DNA of 64,000 nucleotides from Mycolicibacterium moriokaense (GTDB lineage: Bacteria > Actinomycetota > Actinomycetes > Mycobacteriales > Mycobacteriaceae), in contig NZ_AP022560.1 in the NCBI RefSeq assembly GCF_010726085.1, positions 744,001-808,000 of the forward strand. The letters run 5' to 3'. Shown piece after piece: positions 23,548 through 31,845 of this stretch; within the stretch, counting starts at the first letter, position 1, and the number at the start of each line of letters is the position of its first letter. The position numbers and the translations under genes are program-made. The notes beneath the pieces were generated by a model, which was given only the letters and a program-made list of their open reading frames with translations, had not been told where the DNA came from and ran no database searches.

Positions 23548-24230
23548 GTGGACGGCTGGTGCTGGTCCGGCACGGACAGTCGTACGGCAACGTCGAGCGC
23601 CGGCTCGACACCAGGCCGCCCGGTGCCGAGCTGACCGATCTCGGCCGCGACCAGGCCCGCACATTCGCGCGCGGGCTGACGTACCGGCCCGCCCTCATCG
23701 CGCATTCGGTGGCAGTACGTGCGACGCAGACCGCATATGAGATCGCCGACGAACTCGGCGTGGACACCCACGAAGTCGAGGGCATCCACGAAGTCCAGGT
23801 GGGTCAGCTCGAGGGCCGCAGTGACGACGCGGCGATCGAGGAGTTCAACGCCATCTACCAGCGTTGGCACGAAGGCCACGTCGACGTGCGGCTGCCGGAC
23901 GGTGAGTCGGCCCGCCAGGTGCTGGACCGCTATCTACCGGTGGTCACCGAACTGCGGCTGCGCTACCTCGACGACGCCGCGTTCGACGGTGACATCGTCA
24001 TGGTGAGCCACGGCGCGGCGATCCGGCTGGCGTCCGCCGTGCTGGCGGGTGTCGACGGCAGCTTCGCCCTCGACCACCACCTCGGAAACACCGAAGCCGT
24101 TGTACTGGCGCCGATCACCGACGGGCGCTGGAGCTGCGTGCAGTGGGGGACGTTGTTGCCGCCGTTCTATCCGGAGCCCGACGTCCACCCCGTAGAAGAC
24201 GCGCTGCAGTCCGCCGACCCGATGGGCTGA
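23544..24230 (+). CDS. gpm2: Histidine phosphatase (Gpm2, phosphoglycerate-mutase-like)
   Basis: 228 residues with the RHG active site LVLVRHGQSYGN at the N-terminus, SVAVRATQTAYEIAD and the second catalytic His in DIVMVSHGAAIRLA near residue 155. Mtb Rv3837c is a phosphatase of this superfamily rather than a glycolytic mutase; the substrate is not evident here. The GTG start overlaps the pheA stop (GTGA), so co-translated. GEVAR-type residues of true cofactor-dependent mutases are not seen. Confidence 0.9.
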   Translation: MSGRLVLVRHGQSYGNVERRLDTRPPGAELTDLGRDQARTFARGLTYRPALIAHSVAVRATQTAYEIADELGVDTHEVEGIHEVQVGQLEGRSDDAAIEEFNAIYQRWHEGHVDVRLPDGESARQVLDRYLPVVTELRLRYLDDAAFDGDIVMVSHGAAIRLASAVLAGVDGSFALDHHLGNTEAVVLAPITDGRWSCVQWGTLLPPFYPEPDVHPVEDALQSADPMG

Positions 24231-24235
24231 TCGCG

Positions 24236-24424
24236 TCAGCCCGCCTTCGCGATCCTGACATCGCACATGCAGCCGATGGCTTCGCAGTCGATCGCGAACG
24301 CGTGCACGACCTCGGGTGTCACACAGTCGGGTTCGGTGCATTCAATGCGCATCGCGGCGTGATGGATGACGGTGCCGTGGCAGTGCTCGACATCCGCCAC
24401 GCAGTCACGGCACTCGCTGCTCAT
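24236..24424 (-). CDS. Cysteine-rich small protein, probable metal binder
   Basis: 62 residues with eight Cys and four His: SSECRDCVADVEHCHGTVIH, ECTEPDCVTPEVVHAF, IDCEAIGCMCDV. Soluble and without signal peptide. The pattern suggests two metal sites (zinc or iron), but I do not recognise a named family. ATG 24424. Its stop lies six bases from the convergent gpm2 stop. Confidence 0.7.
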   Translation of the reverse strand: MSSECRDCVADVEHCHGTVIHHAAMRIECTEPDCVTPEVVHAFAIDCEAIGCMCDVRIAKAG

Positions 24425-24440
24425 GGCACCAGTCTCCCGC

Positions 24441-24500
24441 GCGAGCAGACGCAAACCTCCCCAACATCGCGGCGTGTCGGGGAGCTATGCGTCTGCTCGC
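24441..24500. terminator. Long two-tier palindrome upstream of the Cys-rich gene
   Basis: GCGAGCAGACGCA (24441-24453) pairs perfectly with TGCGTCTGCTCGC (24488-24500). An inner stem (CTCCCC / GGGGAG) extends the hairpin to about 60 bases. It lies after the Rv3836-type gene stop, so it probably ends that transcript; no T-run. Comparable in form to the ethA/rraA element. Confidence 0.6.
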
Positions 24501-24521
24501 CGGAAAGGGCAACGGAAGGGC

Positions 24522-24875
24522 TTAGCCCCAGCCGAGTTCGTGCAGGCGATCGTCGTCGATACCGAAGTGATGGGCGATCTCGTGGATGACCGTGATCGCG
24601 ACCTCGTCGACCACCTGGTCCTCGGTATCGCAGATGTCCAGCAGCGCCTCGCGGTAGATCGTGATGGTGTCCGGTAGCGAGCCCGCCGCGTACCAGCTGT
24701 CGCGCTCGGTCAGCGCGATCCCTTCGTAGAGTCCCAGCAGGTCGGGCTCATCAGCGTTGCGGTCCGCGACCAGGACGACGACGTTGTCGATCGCCTTCGC
24801 GAGCTCCGACGGGATCAGGTCCAGCGCGTCGGAGACCAGTTCTTCAAACCGTTGCGAACTCATCCGCACGGCCAC
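24522..24875 (-). CDS. Zincin-type metallopeptidase (Rv3836 homolog)
   Basis: About 117 residues (Mtb Rv3836, 137). The C-terminal metal-binding motif is VIHEIAHHFGIDDDRLHELGWG (HExxH...H), preceded by DTITIYREALLDICDTEDQV. This is the minimal zincin (DUF1025/acidic metallopeptidase) family. GTG 24875 is five bases after the preceding stop; GTG 24869 and ATG 24863 also fit. There is no ribosome site, so translation is likely coupled to the upstream gene. Confidence 0.83.
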   Translation of the reverse strand: MAVRMSSQRFEELVSDALDLIPSELAKAIDNVVVLVADRNADEPDLLGLYEGIALTERDSWYAAGSLPDTITIYREALLDICDTEDQVVDEVAITVIHEIAHHFGIDDDRLHELGWG

Positions 24876-24879
24876 GCGA

Positions 24880-26325
24880 CTACTGCCCCGGTGGTGGCGC
24901 GGGCGCCGGAGGCAGTTCCGGCGCGGGCGGCGGAGCCGGTGCGGGCACGGGCTCAGGCGCCGGTGGTGGTGGCAGCCCCGGCGGTGGCGGTGGAGGAGGA
25001 AGACCAGGCGGCGGCAGCGGCGCACCAGGTGCGGCCGGCGGCGGTGGCGGCGCGTTGAGGAAGGTGTTGCCCGGTGCGGCCGGATCGGTGGTCGGCTCTG
25101 CCGTCTCGGTGGGCTGCGCGGAGCCCGGCATGTGCTGGGTCTGATTGCCGTAGTCGGTCTCGTCGTCGGATGACGAGGACGACGAAGACGAGGACGAAGA
25201 CGACGACGAAGACGAGGTCGACTCGGCCGGCGAGTCGGGCATCGGGATCGGCGGGAAGTTCAGCCGCTCCTCGGGGATATCCGGTGGCGGCACCGGAGGC
25301 TGTCCGTTGATCATCAGCGGGCCCTTGGCGCTGTTGAGCAGAGTCGACCAGCCGCCGTTTCCGAGGGTCGCACCGATGCTGCACGACACCTGCTTGCTGC
25401 CTGCCGCCCAGCTCGGCAGCGAGATCGTGCTGTAGATCAATGTCAATGTGGTGCTGCGCAGCTGAATGGGCGCCAGGTAGGCGTCCGTGAGCCGGGTGCA
25501 CGTGTCCTTGATGAAGGTGTCCTGCTCGGGTTCGGGCGGCAGGCCGGCGGGGAACTTCTCGCCCAGGTTCACCGCACCGGTGACCTCCATCGCATGCGGC
25601 GCGGCGCAGTCGGTCGGGATGTCGGTCGGCTGGTTGGTGGACGGGTCGATGCCGAGGCAGGTGCCTGCCGGCCACACCTTCGACTGGTCGTTGTCGGAGA
25701 CCTTGCCCTTGAACGCCACCTGCTGGTTGTTCGGGCCGGGCAGCTGCAGGCCACACAGCATCCGACGCTCACCGGACTGGCGCCACGCCTTGTCGCCCGA
25801 CCAGAGCATGCTGACAGTGAAGCGGCTGTTCGGGTCGAAGTGCGGGCCCAGATAGTGCTTGACCGCCGCGGAGCACTGCTCCTGGCTGATCTGCTGAATT
25901 CGCGCGGGCGACGGCGGTGCCGCGTCGGGGCCGTACTCGCTGCCCGGGAAGGTCCGCATATCGACGGATGACGCCACCTCGAAGCGGTGCTCGTCCTTGC
26001 AGTCGACGATCTGAGCGGCATCCGGCGTGCGGTCCGGCCAGTTCAGGCAGTCGCCGGCCTTCGCGTGCTTGAAAGTCTCGTTGCCGCGTGGTCCCAGCGA
26101 GATCGTGCTCGCAGTTAGACCGCTGGGGCCTTCCTTCTGCGGAATGGCGGTGATCAGCCCGGCGATCAAGAGGCCGCCGAGGGCGGTCAGCAGCAGCGCC
26201 CGTCGAGTCGAAGCGGCGTGCAGGCTCCGCCACCATGACACCCCTGAAGACACCCGTGACGACGGTTCGACGGCCTCGTCATCGAGCGGGTATTCGACGG
26301 TTGGTGCTTCAGACATCTGCTCCAT
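24880..26325 (-). CDS. Septum-formation-family membrane protein (Rv3835 homolog) with Ser and Pro tails
   Basis: 481 residues (Mtb Rv3835, 449). Short cytoplasmic start, one membrane helix (ALLLTALGGLLIAGLITAIP, about residues 45-65), then two similar extracytoplasmic domains with paired Cys (AGDCLNWPD...IVDCKDEHRFEVAS; AGTCLGIDPS...PTDCAAPHAMEVTG), which are septum-formation repeats. The tail contains an unbroken run of about 18 Ser and then a ~75-residue Pro/Ala-rich end. ATG 26325 was chosen; ATG 26316 is possible. Role unknown; cell division is implied only by the family name. Confidence 0.85.
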   Translation of the reverse strand: MEQMSEAPTVEYPLDDEAVEPSSRVSSGVSWWRSLHAASTRRALLLTALGGLLIAGLITAIPQKEGPSGLTASTISLGPRGNETFKHAKAGDCLNWPDRTPDAAQIVDCKDEHRFEVASSVDMRTFPGSEYGPDAAPPSPARIQQISQEQCSAAVKHYLGPHFDPNSRFTVSMLWSGDKAWRQSGERRMLCGLQLPGPNNQQVAFKGKVSDNDQSKVWPAGTCLGIDPSTNQPTDIPTDCAAPHAMEVTGAVNLGEKFPAGLPPEPEQDTFIKDTCTRLTDAYLAPIQLRSTTLTLIYSTISLPSWAAGSKQVSCSIGATLGNGGWSTLLNSAKGPLMINGQPPVPPPDIPEERLNFPPIPMPDSPAESTSSSSSSSSSSSSSSSSDDETDYGNQTQHMPGSAQPTETAEPTTDPAAPGNTFLNAPPPPPAAPGAPLPPPGLPPPPPPPGLPPPPAPEPVPAPAPPPAPELPPAPAPPPGQ

Positions 26326-26442
26326 TGTGACAGGCGTGTCAGGCGCTGTGACAAGTGATGCAGTTGTAATGTTATGGGGTTGTGGCTGGGCCGCCCGACC
26401 TCGCCATGTTCCCGATCCGCAACCAAAAGTAGTGTTGCGCGA

Positions 26443-27702
26443 GTGATCGACCTCAGACTGCTGCGCGAAAACCCCGACGTGGTGCGCGCATCGCAACGTG
26501 CCCGTGGCGAAGACCCCGGCCTCGTCGATGCGCTGCTGGACGCAGACGCCGCCCGGCGGGCCGCGGTGACGGCCGCCGACAATCTGCGTGCGGAGCAGAA
26601 GGCGGTCAGCAAGAAGGTGGCCAAAGCGTCCCCGGACGAGCGGCCCGCGCTGCTGGCGGCCGCCAAGGAACTCGCGGACAAGGTCAAGTCGGCCGAGGCC
26701 GCGCAGAGCGAGGCCGAAGCGGCGTTCACCGCCGCGCACATGGCCCTGGCGAACGTGATCATCGACGGCGTCCCCGCGGGCGGCGAAGACGACTTCGTCG
26801 TGCTCGACACCGTCGGCGAACCCACCGCCATCGAGAATCCGAAGGACCACGTCGAGCTCGGTGAGGCACTCGGACTGATCGATCTCGAGCGCGGTGCGAA
26901 GGTGTCCGGCGCGCGGTTCTACTTCCTCACCGGTGCCGGCGCACTGCTACAGCTCGGGCTGCTGCAACTGGCCGCACGGCTGGCGCAGGAGGCCGGTTTC
27001 ACCCTGGTGATCCCGCCGGTGCTGGTGCGCCCGGAGATCATGGCGGGCACTGGATTTCTCGGTGCGCACGCCGAGGAGGTCTACCACCTCGAAGCCGACG
27101 ATCTGTATCTGGTCGGCACGTCCGAGGTGGCCCTGGCCGGCTATCACGCTGACGAGATACTCGACCTCTCGAACGGTCCGCTGCGCTACGCCGGCTGGTC
27201 GTCGTGCTTCCGTCGCGAGGCCGGCAGCCACGGTAAGGACACCCGCGGCATCATCCGCGTGCACCAGTTCGACAAGGTCGAGGGCTTCGTCTACTGCAAG
27301 CCAGAGGACGCCGAGGCCGAACATCAGCGGCTGCTCGGGTGGGAGCGCGAGATGCTCGCCAAGATCGAGGTGCCGTACCGCGTGATCGACATCGCCGCAG
27401 GCGATTTGGGGTCGTCGGCCGCGCGCAAGTTCGACTGTGAGGCCTGGATTCCGACCCAGCAGACGTACCGGGAGCTGACCTCGACGTCGAACTGCACGAC
27501 GTTCCAGGCGCGACGCCTTTCGGTGCGCTACCGCGACGAGAACGGCAAGCCTCAGACCGCGGCGACCCTCAACGGAACCTTGGCGACGACGCGGTGGCTG
27601 GTGGCGATCCTCGAGAACCATCAGCAGCCCGACGGCAGCGTCCGCGTGCCAGAAGCCTTGGTGCCCTTTGTCGGAACCGAAGTCCTCGAGCCGAAGAGCT
27701 AA
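26443..27702 (+). CDS. serS: Seryl-tRNA synthetase
   Basis: 419 residues, identical in length to Mtb SerS. The N-terminal coiled-coil arm spans about residues 30-105. Class II motifs: motif 2 [20 protein letters not shown] and motif 3 [23 protein letters not shown] start at 26443 ([12 protein letters not shown]). Charges tRNA-Ser. Its stop shares CTAA with the convergent TetR gene. Confidence 0.98.
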   Translation: MIDLRLLRENPDVVRASQRARGEDPGLVDALLDADAARRAAVTAADNLRAEQKAVSKKVAKASPDERPALLAAAKELADKVKSAEAAQSEAEAAFTAAHMALANVIIDGVPAGGEDDFVVLDTVGEPTAIENPKDHVELGEALGLIDLERGAKVSGARFYFLTGAGALLQLGLLQLAARLAQEAGFTLVIPPVLVRPEIMAGTGFLGAHAEEVYHLEADDLYLVGTSEVALAGYHADEILDLSNGPLRYAGWSSCFRREAGSHGKDTRGIIRVHQFDKVEGFVYCKPEDAEAEHQRLLGWEREMLAKIEVPYRVIDIAAGDLGSSAARKFDCEAWIPTQQTYRELTSTSNCTTFQARRLSVRYRDENGKPQTAATLNGTLATTRWLVAILENHQQPDGSVRVPEALVPFVGTEVLEPKS

Positions 27703-28331
27703 CGTTGTTCGGCACTGTGCGTCAGAACGTAGGCGGTGAGGACGTCGACCAGGGCGCGCCGGTCCCTGGACGTGTCCAACGGTTGTGACGAAATAATCTG
27801 TGCCACAACTATTCCACGCAAGCATGTCCAGATGTGATTGCCGATCTCCTTGGCGTGCTTGGGATCCAGGCCCTCACCGAGGTGCCTGCCGAGTTCGGTC
27901 AGTTGACGCATGGTGTCCGCCAGTCGCTTGTTGACTGCAGCGTCTCGCCCCGAACGCGTAGCAATCAGAATCTCAATGGCCGCCATCGATGTCGGGCTCG
28001 AGAAAGCCGACCACGCCGCGTTCACGACTACCTCGATGCGTTGCGCGATCGGCAGGTCCGCGGTTGTGGCGGGTACCGCTGCGAGAATTTCGGTGAGCTG
28101 GCGGAACCCCTCATCGACGACCGCGATGAGAAGTCCGTTCAGATCGCCGAAGTGGTACTGCACCACTCCCCAGGTGACCCCGGCCCGTTCGGTGATGCGA
28201 CGGACGCTCGGTGCGGCGAAGCCCTCGTCGAGGATGTAACGGACGGTCTCGTCGATCACCATCTGCCGGGTCCGCTCGGCACGCAGCTGGTTTCCCCCTG
28301 GGGGACGCCGCGGTTGCACTGCATCTGCCAT
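27699..28331 (-). CDS. TetR-family transcriptional regulator
   Basis: 210 residues. The N-terminal helix-turn-helix is around residues 20-65 ([20 protein letters not shown]); the C-terminal ligand domain has no assigned ligand. It is last in a three-gene minus-strand run with the DapB-like dehydrogenase (9 bases away) and the SDR. The 18-bp palindrome over the SDR start is its likely operator. Confidence 0.88.
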   Translation of the reverse strand: MADAVQPRRPPGGNQLRAERTRQMVIDETVRYILDEGFAAPSVRRITERAGVTWGVVQYHFGDLNGLLIAVVDEGFRQLTEILAAVPATTADLPIAQRIEVVVNAAWSAFSSPTSMAAIEILIATRSGRDAAVNKRLADTMRQLTELGRHLGEGLDPKHAKEIGNHIWTCLRGIVVAQIISSQPLDTSRDRRALVDVLTAYVLTHSAEQR

Positions 28332-28340
28332 GCGCCGACT

Positions 28341-29414
28341 TCACCACATCACACCGCGGGTGTGATCCAGCGGCCGCAGGTCGTGTGCGGCGAGGATGCC
28401 GGCCGGTGCCAGGCACACCGCCTCGATGGCGTTGATCGGTCGCGCCGCGGTGGCGATGACGCCGCCTTGGTTATGGTCAGTCCCGCCGAGGCCGACGTGG
28501 GTATTGATCTCGATGCCGGGGTCGCCTTCGACGACGACGCGATGCACGCCCGGGCGGCCATCCGGCGGGACAGCCCAGTGTGGAGCGGCGGCCTCGGTCA
28601 GCCGATTCACGTGTTCCATAGTGATGACGACCTCGCCGTCCCTGATGCCCTCGACACCGAAACGCACCGCGGCGACCTTGCCGACCTCCACGTCCATCAT
28701 CGTGCACGAGATCGGTTCGGGCGTAACCCATTTCTCGTGCCGCTCACGCACCTCGTCAAGCTCGATACCGAGATCCGCGGCGAGGCTGCGGACCTGGGTC
28801 CCCCACATCGACGCGAGCACGCCCGCAGCGAAGAGGATCGGTTGGTGCTCTGGGTCGGTGCCGAAACCGAAGGTGACGCCGGTGAACTCGGCGTCGTCGT
28901 AGGTGGCATAGTCACAGATTTCCTGCACCGTGATGGATTCGGCACGACCGGCGAGGCTCAGCGCCGTGTAAACGAGCGTGTCACCGGAGAATCCGGGATC
29001 GATCCCGTTGATGTACAACGTCGAATTACCATCCCGGCAGGCCTGTTCGAGCGGTGCCCGCAGCCAGTCGTCGGTGAACTCCGGGGCGACCAGCCAGACG
29101 AAGGATGACCCGACGACGTTGGTTCCGGCGCGCAGGAAGCGGGCAATGTCCTCCATCGCTTCGGCTGCGCGGGTCTCAGCCTGTGAGGTGTAGACGACGC
29201 AATCAGCTTCCAGGGCCAGCAGCGCGTCGACGTCGTCCGTGGCGATCACCCCGGTCGGCTCGGCGAGCCCGCACAGCTCTGCAGCGTCCCGGCCGATCTT
29301 GTCGGGGCTGGCCGCGTGCAGGCCGACCAGTTCGAGGTCCGGACGTTCGATGATCGTCCGCAGTGCGTGAACGCCGACGTTGCCGGTGGAGAACTGGATG
29401 ATGCGCCGTGTCAT
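28341..29414 (-). CDS. DapB-fold NAD(P)H dehydrogenase
   Basis: 357 residues. An N-terminal Rossmann fold (IIQFSTGNVGVHALRTIIER) with a DapB-like substrate domain, of the kind often annotated in mycobacteria as dihydrodipicolinate reductase or amine dehydrogenase family. It is not the lysine-pathway DapB, which is about 245 residues. Substrate unknown; a catabolic role is suggested by the SDR and TetR on the same transcript. A paralog (30392-31513) lies on the other side of the SDR. Confidence 0.83.
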   Translation of the reverse strand: MTRRIIQFSTGNVGVHALRTIIERPDLELVGLHAASPDKIGRDAAELCGLAEPTGVIATDDVDALLALEADCVVYTSQAETRAAEAMEDIARFLRAGTNVVGSSFVWLVAPEFTDDWLRAPLEQACRDGNSTLYINGIDPGFSGDTLVYTALSLAGRAESITVQEICDYATYDDAEFTGVTFGFGTDPEHQPILFAAGVLASMWGTQVRSLAADLGIELDEVRERHEKWVTPEPISCTMMDVEVGKVAAVRFGVEGIRDGEVVITMEHVNRLTEAAAPHWAVPPDGRPGVHRVVVEGDPGIEINTHVGLGGTDHNQGGVIATAARPINAIEAVCLAPAGILAAHDLRPLDHTRGVMW

Positions 29415-29425
29415 TCTCGGTGTCC

Positions 29426-30343
29426 TCACAGCAGGTCAGTGATGGTCTTGAGGCCTGCGTCGTACAGCACGCCGGGCAGCATGCCGCCGTCGATCTCGAT
29501 CGTGGTCCCGTTGATGAAATCGGCGGTACCGGACGCGAGGAAGACGCAGGTGCGGCCCACTTCGTCCGGTTCGCCGCCGCGCCTGAGCGGAATGTTGGCG
29601 AAGTACTCGGTGCCGGTGGGATCGTCCTTGGGCAGGACGAAGGACCGGAAGTTCTCGGTGATCGTCGGTCCGAGCGCAACGCAGTTGACTCGGACTGCGG
29701 GGCCCCACTCCTGGGCGAGCGAGCGCGTCATCTGGTTCAGCCCGGCCTTCGCGGCGCCGTAGGACACCAACGTCGGTGAACCCGCGGGATGACCCGCGCC
29801 GCTGGAGACGTTGATGATGCAGCCGACACCGGTCTGCGTCTTCATCTGTCGATACGCGCGAATCGCGAACCAGAGGGGACTGATCAGGTTCATCTGCACG
29901 GCGAAGGCGTGAAAGAGCGCGCTGCGTTCGTAGTCGTCGTCACTGGCCGGCGCGCCCTGGATGCGGGACACCAATGCAGGCACCTCGTCGACCGACGGCG
30001 AAGGGACAGTGCCCCCGGCGTTGTTGACCAGGATGTCCAGCCGCCCGTGGCGATCAACGACCTTCTGCACGAACGTGTCGATGGCCGTGTAATCGGCTTG
30101 GTCACAGACCATTTGGTCCGATCGCCGAGCCCAGTCGGAGTTGTTCTCGGTGCCGGGCATCGCGTCCAGCGCCGAGCGCGAACAACCGATCACCGTGGCC
30201 CCGGCGCGCAATAGCTCGTGCGCGATGCCTACCCCGACGCCACGGCTGGTTCCGGTGACTATGGCGACCTTGCCATCGAGGCTGCCATCGAGTTCGCCCA
30301 CCTTGCGCCTCCATTCCTCGCGGAGTTCACCCCAAAAAGACAT
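29426..30343 (-). CDS. Short-chain dehydrogenase/reductase
   Basis: 305 residues. Cofactor motif IVTGTSRGVGVGIAHEL, structural NNAGGTVP, catalytic Ser (INVSSGAGHP), YxxxK in SYGAAKAGLN and C-terminal FINGTTIEIDGG. The N-terminal ~20 residues (SFWGELREEWRRKVGELDGS) are an extension. ATG 30343 lies inside an 18-bp palindrome. Starts the SDR-dehydrogenase-TetR run. Substrate unknown. Confidence 0.87.
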   Translation of the reverse strand: MSFWGELREEWRRKVGELDGSLDGKVAIVTGTSRGVGVGIAHELLRAGATVIGCSRSALDAMPGTENNSDWARRSDQMVCDQADYTAIDTFVQKVVDRHGRLDILVNNAGGTVPSPSVDEVPALVSRIQGAPASDDDYERSALFHAFAVQMNLISPLWFAIRAYRQMKTQTGVGCIINVSSGAGHPAGSPTLVSYGAAKAGLNQMTRSLAQEWGPAVRVNCVALGPTITENFRSFVLPKDDPTGTEYFANIPLRRGGEPDEVGRTCVFLASGTADFINGTTIEIDGGMLPGVLYDAGLKTITDLL

Positions 30344-30357
30344 TACAGATGTAATGT
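30340..30357. promoter_or_regulatory. 18-bp palindromic operator candidate
   Basis: ACATTACA-GA-TGTAATGT is a perfect 8+8 palindrome. It is strikingly AT-rich for this genome and sits between the divergent SDR (its ATG is inside the palindrome) and the second dehydrogenase (start 30392). Size and position fit a TetR-dimer site for the cluster's own regulator. Confidence 0.72.
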
Positions 30358-30391
30358 TTTCGCGCAAGGGCGATTGAGAGGCAGAAACCCC

Positions 30392-31513
30392 ATGGCACAG
30401 CCATCGGATAAGAGATATCGCGTCGCGGTATGGGCCACTGGCGGAGTCGGGCGCTACGCGATCCGGACGATCGTGGACCGGCCCAACCTCGAGCTCGCCG
30501 GCGCCTGGGTGCATTCGCAGGACAAGGACGGCCAGGACGTCGGTGTTCTGGCGGGCATCGATCCGATCGGCGTCATGGCCACTCGCGATGCGGACGCACT
30601 GTTGGCGTCGGGTGTGGATTGCGTGATGTACGCGGCGCCTGCCGGCCCGCGGCCAAAAGAGGCGCTCGCCGACTTCTGCCGCATCCTGGCATCGGGCGCC
30701 AACATCGTGACCACGTCGCTACCAGGTCTCGTGTACGAAAAGGGCTCCCTGTCACAGCGATTTCTGGATCCGATCCGCGAAGCGACGGCGGCGGGCCGCA
30801 GTTCGATCTTCTCGTCGGGCATCGAACCGGGATTCGGCTGCGACCTCTTTCCGATCGCGCTGATGACGATGTCGCACAAGGTGTACTCGGTGCGCGGTAT
30901 CGAGATCACGAACTACTCGGAGTATCCCGTCGAATGGGACGTCCGCGAACTGTTCGGGTTCGGTCAACCGCTTGACTACCAGGGCGGTTTGAAGCAGCCG
31001 GGCGTGCTCAAGTGGGGCTGGGGAGCGGCGATCACGATGGTCGCCGACGCGCTCGGTGTCGAGTTCGACGAGATCCGCGAAACGTGTGAATTCCTCCCGA
31101 CGCCGCGTGATCTGCATACCGCGTGCGGGCTCATTTCGGCAGGCACGGTCGGTGCTACCTACGCCAAGTGCATCGGTGTGGTCGACGGGAAGGAAGTCGT
31201 CAGCTTGGAGCATGTCGACCGGATGGCCGACGATCTGGCGCCCGAGTGGCCGACTGGCCGGACCGGAGCCACCGACGGAATCTGGCGGGTGCTCATCGAC
31301 GGCGAGCCGTCGTTCGACGGGGAGTTCGAGGTGGGGTACCGCGAGGGTGAAAGCGCAAGTGAGCACGGACTACTCGCCACGGGTATGCGGGCGGTCAATG
31401 CGATTCCCTGGGTGTGCGAAGCCGCGCCGGGCATCGTGGACGCCCTGCACCTGCCCCTCACCTCAGCGATCGGTGCCCTGCATCCACACCGTGACGGCGT
31501 ACCTGCGTTCTAA
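30392..31513 (+). CDS. DapB-fold NAD(P)H dehydrogenase, second paralog
   Basis: 373 residues. Rossmann motif VAVWATGGVGRYAIRTIVDR, followed by the same domain plan as the 28341 gene (SSGIEPGFGCDLFPIAL against NGIDPGFSGDTLVYTAL). ATG 30392 begins MAQPSDKRYRVAVW. Divergent from the SDR across the palindrome, so probably co-regulated. The stop shares CTAA with the convergent Rv3819 homolog. Confidence 0.85.
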   Translation: MAQPSDKRYRVAVWATGGVGRYAIRTIVDRPNLELAGAWVHSQDKDGQDVGVLAGIDPIGVMATRDADALLASGVDCVMYAAPAGPRPKEALADFCRILASGANIVTTSLPGLVYEKGSLSQRFLDPIREATAAGRSSIFSSGIEPGFGCDLFPIALMTMSHKVYSVRGIEITNYSEYPVEWDVRELFGFGQPLDYQGGLKQPGVLKWGWGAAITMVADALGVEFDEIRETCEFLPTPRDLHTACGLISAGTVGATYAKCIGVVDGKEVVSLEHVDRMADDLAPEWPTGRTGATDGIWRVLIDGEPSFDGEFEVGYREGESASEHGLLATGMRAVNAIPWVCEAAPGIVDALHLPLTSAIGALHPHRDGVPAF

Positions 31514-31845
31514 CGCTCAAGCAGCTCGTCGAGGCTGGCCAGGAACTCCTTGGGCCGCTGCGGTGTGAAGGCGGGGTTGGTGCGTGCGCCGGCCACATCG
31601 AGGGTGACGAGCGTCGATTTGATCGGTCGCCAGACGTCCAGCGGAAGCCAGCGGCGGGGGTTGGAGCTGCCCCACAACCGGAACCGCTCGTTGAGGACGC
31701 TCAGCGACTCGGCCGTGTATCCGCGGACGTCGCGTAGCGGGATGATCTTCGAGGTGCCCGACGGGAAGTGGTAGCGGCGCAACGTGATCGCCTCACGGTC
31801 GAGCTGGATGAGGCCGTCGTCATAGTACTGACGAGGTCCGGTCAC
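31510..31845 (-). CDS. Conserved PH-like small protein (Rv3819 homolog)
   Basis: 111 residues, the length of Mtb Rv3819. A compact beta-rich pattern (DGLIQLDREAITLRRYHFPS, SKIIPLRDVRGYT, STLVTLDVAG) resembles small bacterial PH-like domains. No catalytic residues. Its start overlaps the Rv3818 stop by four bases, so the two are coupled. Confidence 0.78.
   Translation of the reverse strand: MTGPRQYYDDGLIQLDREAITLRRYHFPSGTSKIIPLRDVRGYTAESLSVLNERFRLWGSSNPRRWLPLDVWRPIKSTLVTLDVAGARTNPAFTPQRPKEFLASLDELLER

Noticed and set aside
24880..26850. Longer version of the Rv3835-type protein starting near 26850
   Set aside because: The extra N-terminus is the antisense of serS coding sequence; the family start MEQMSEAP at 26325 is clear.
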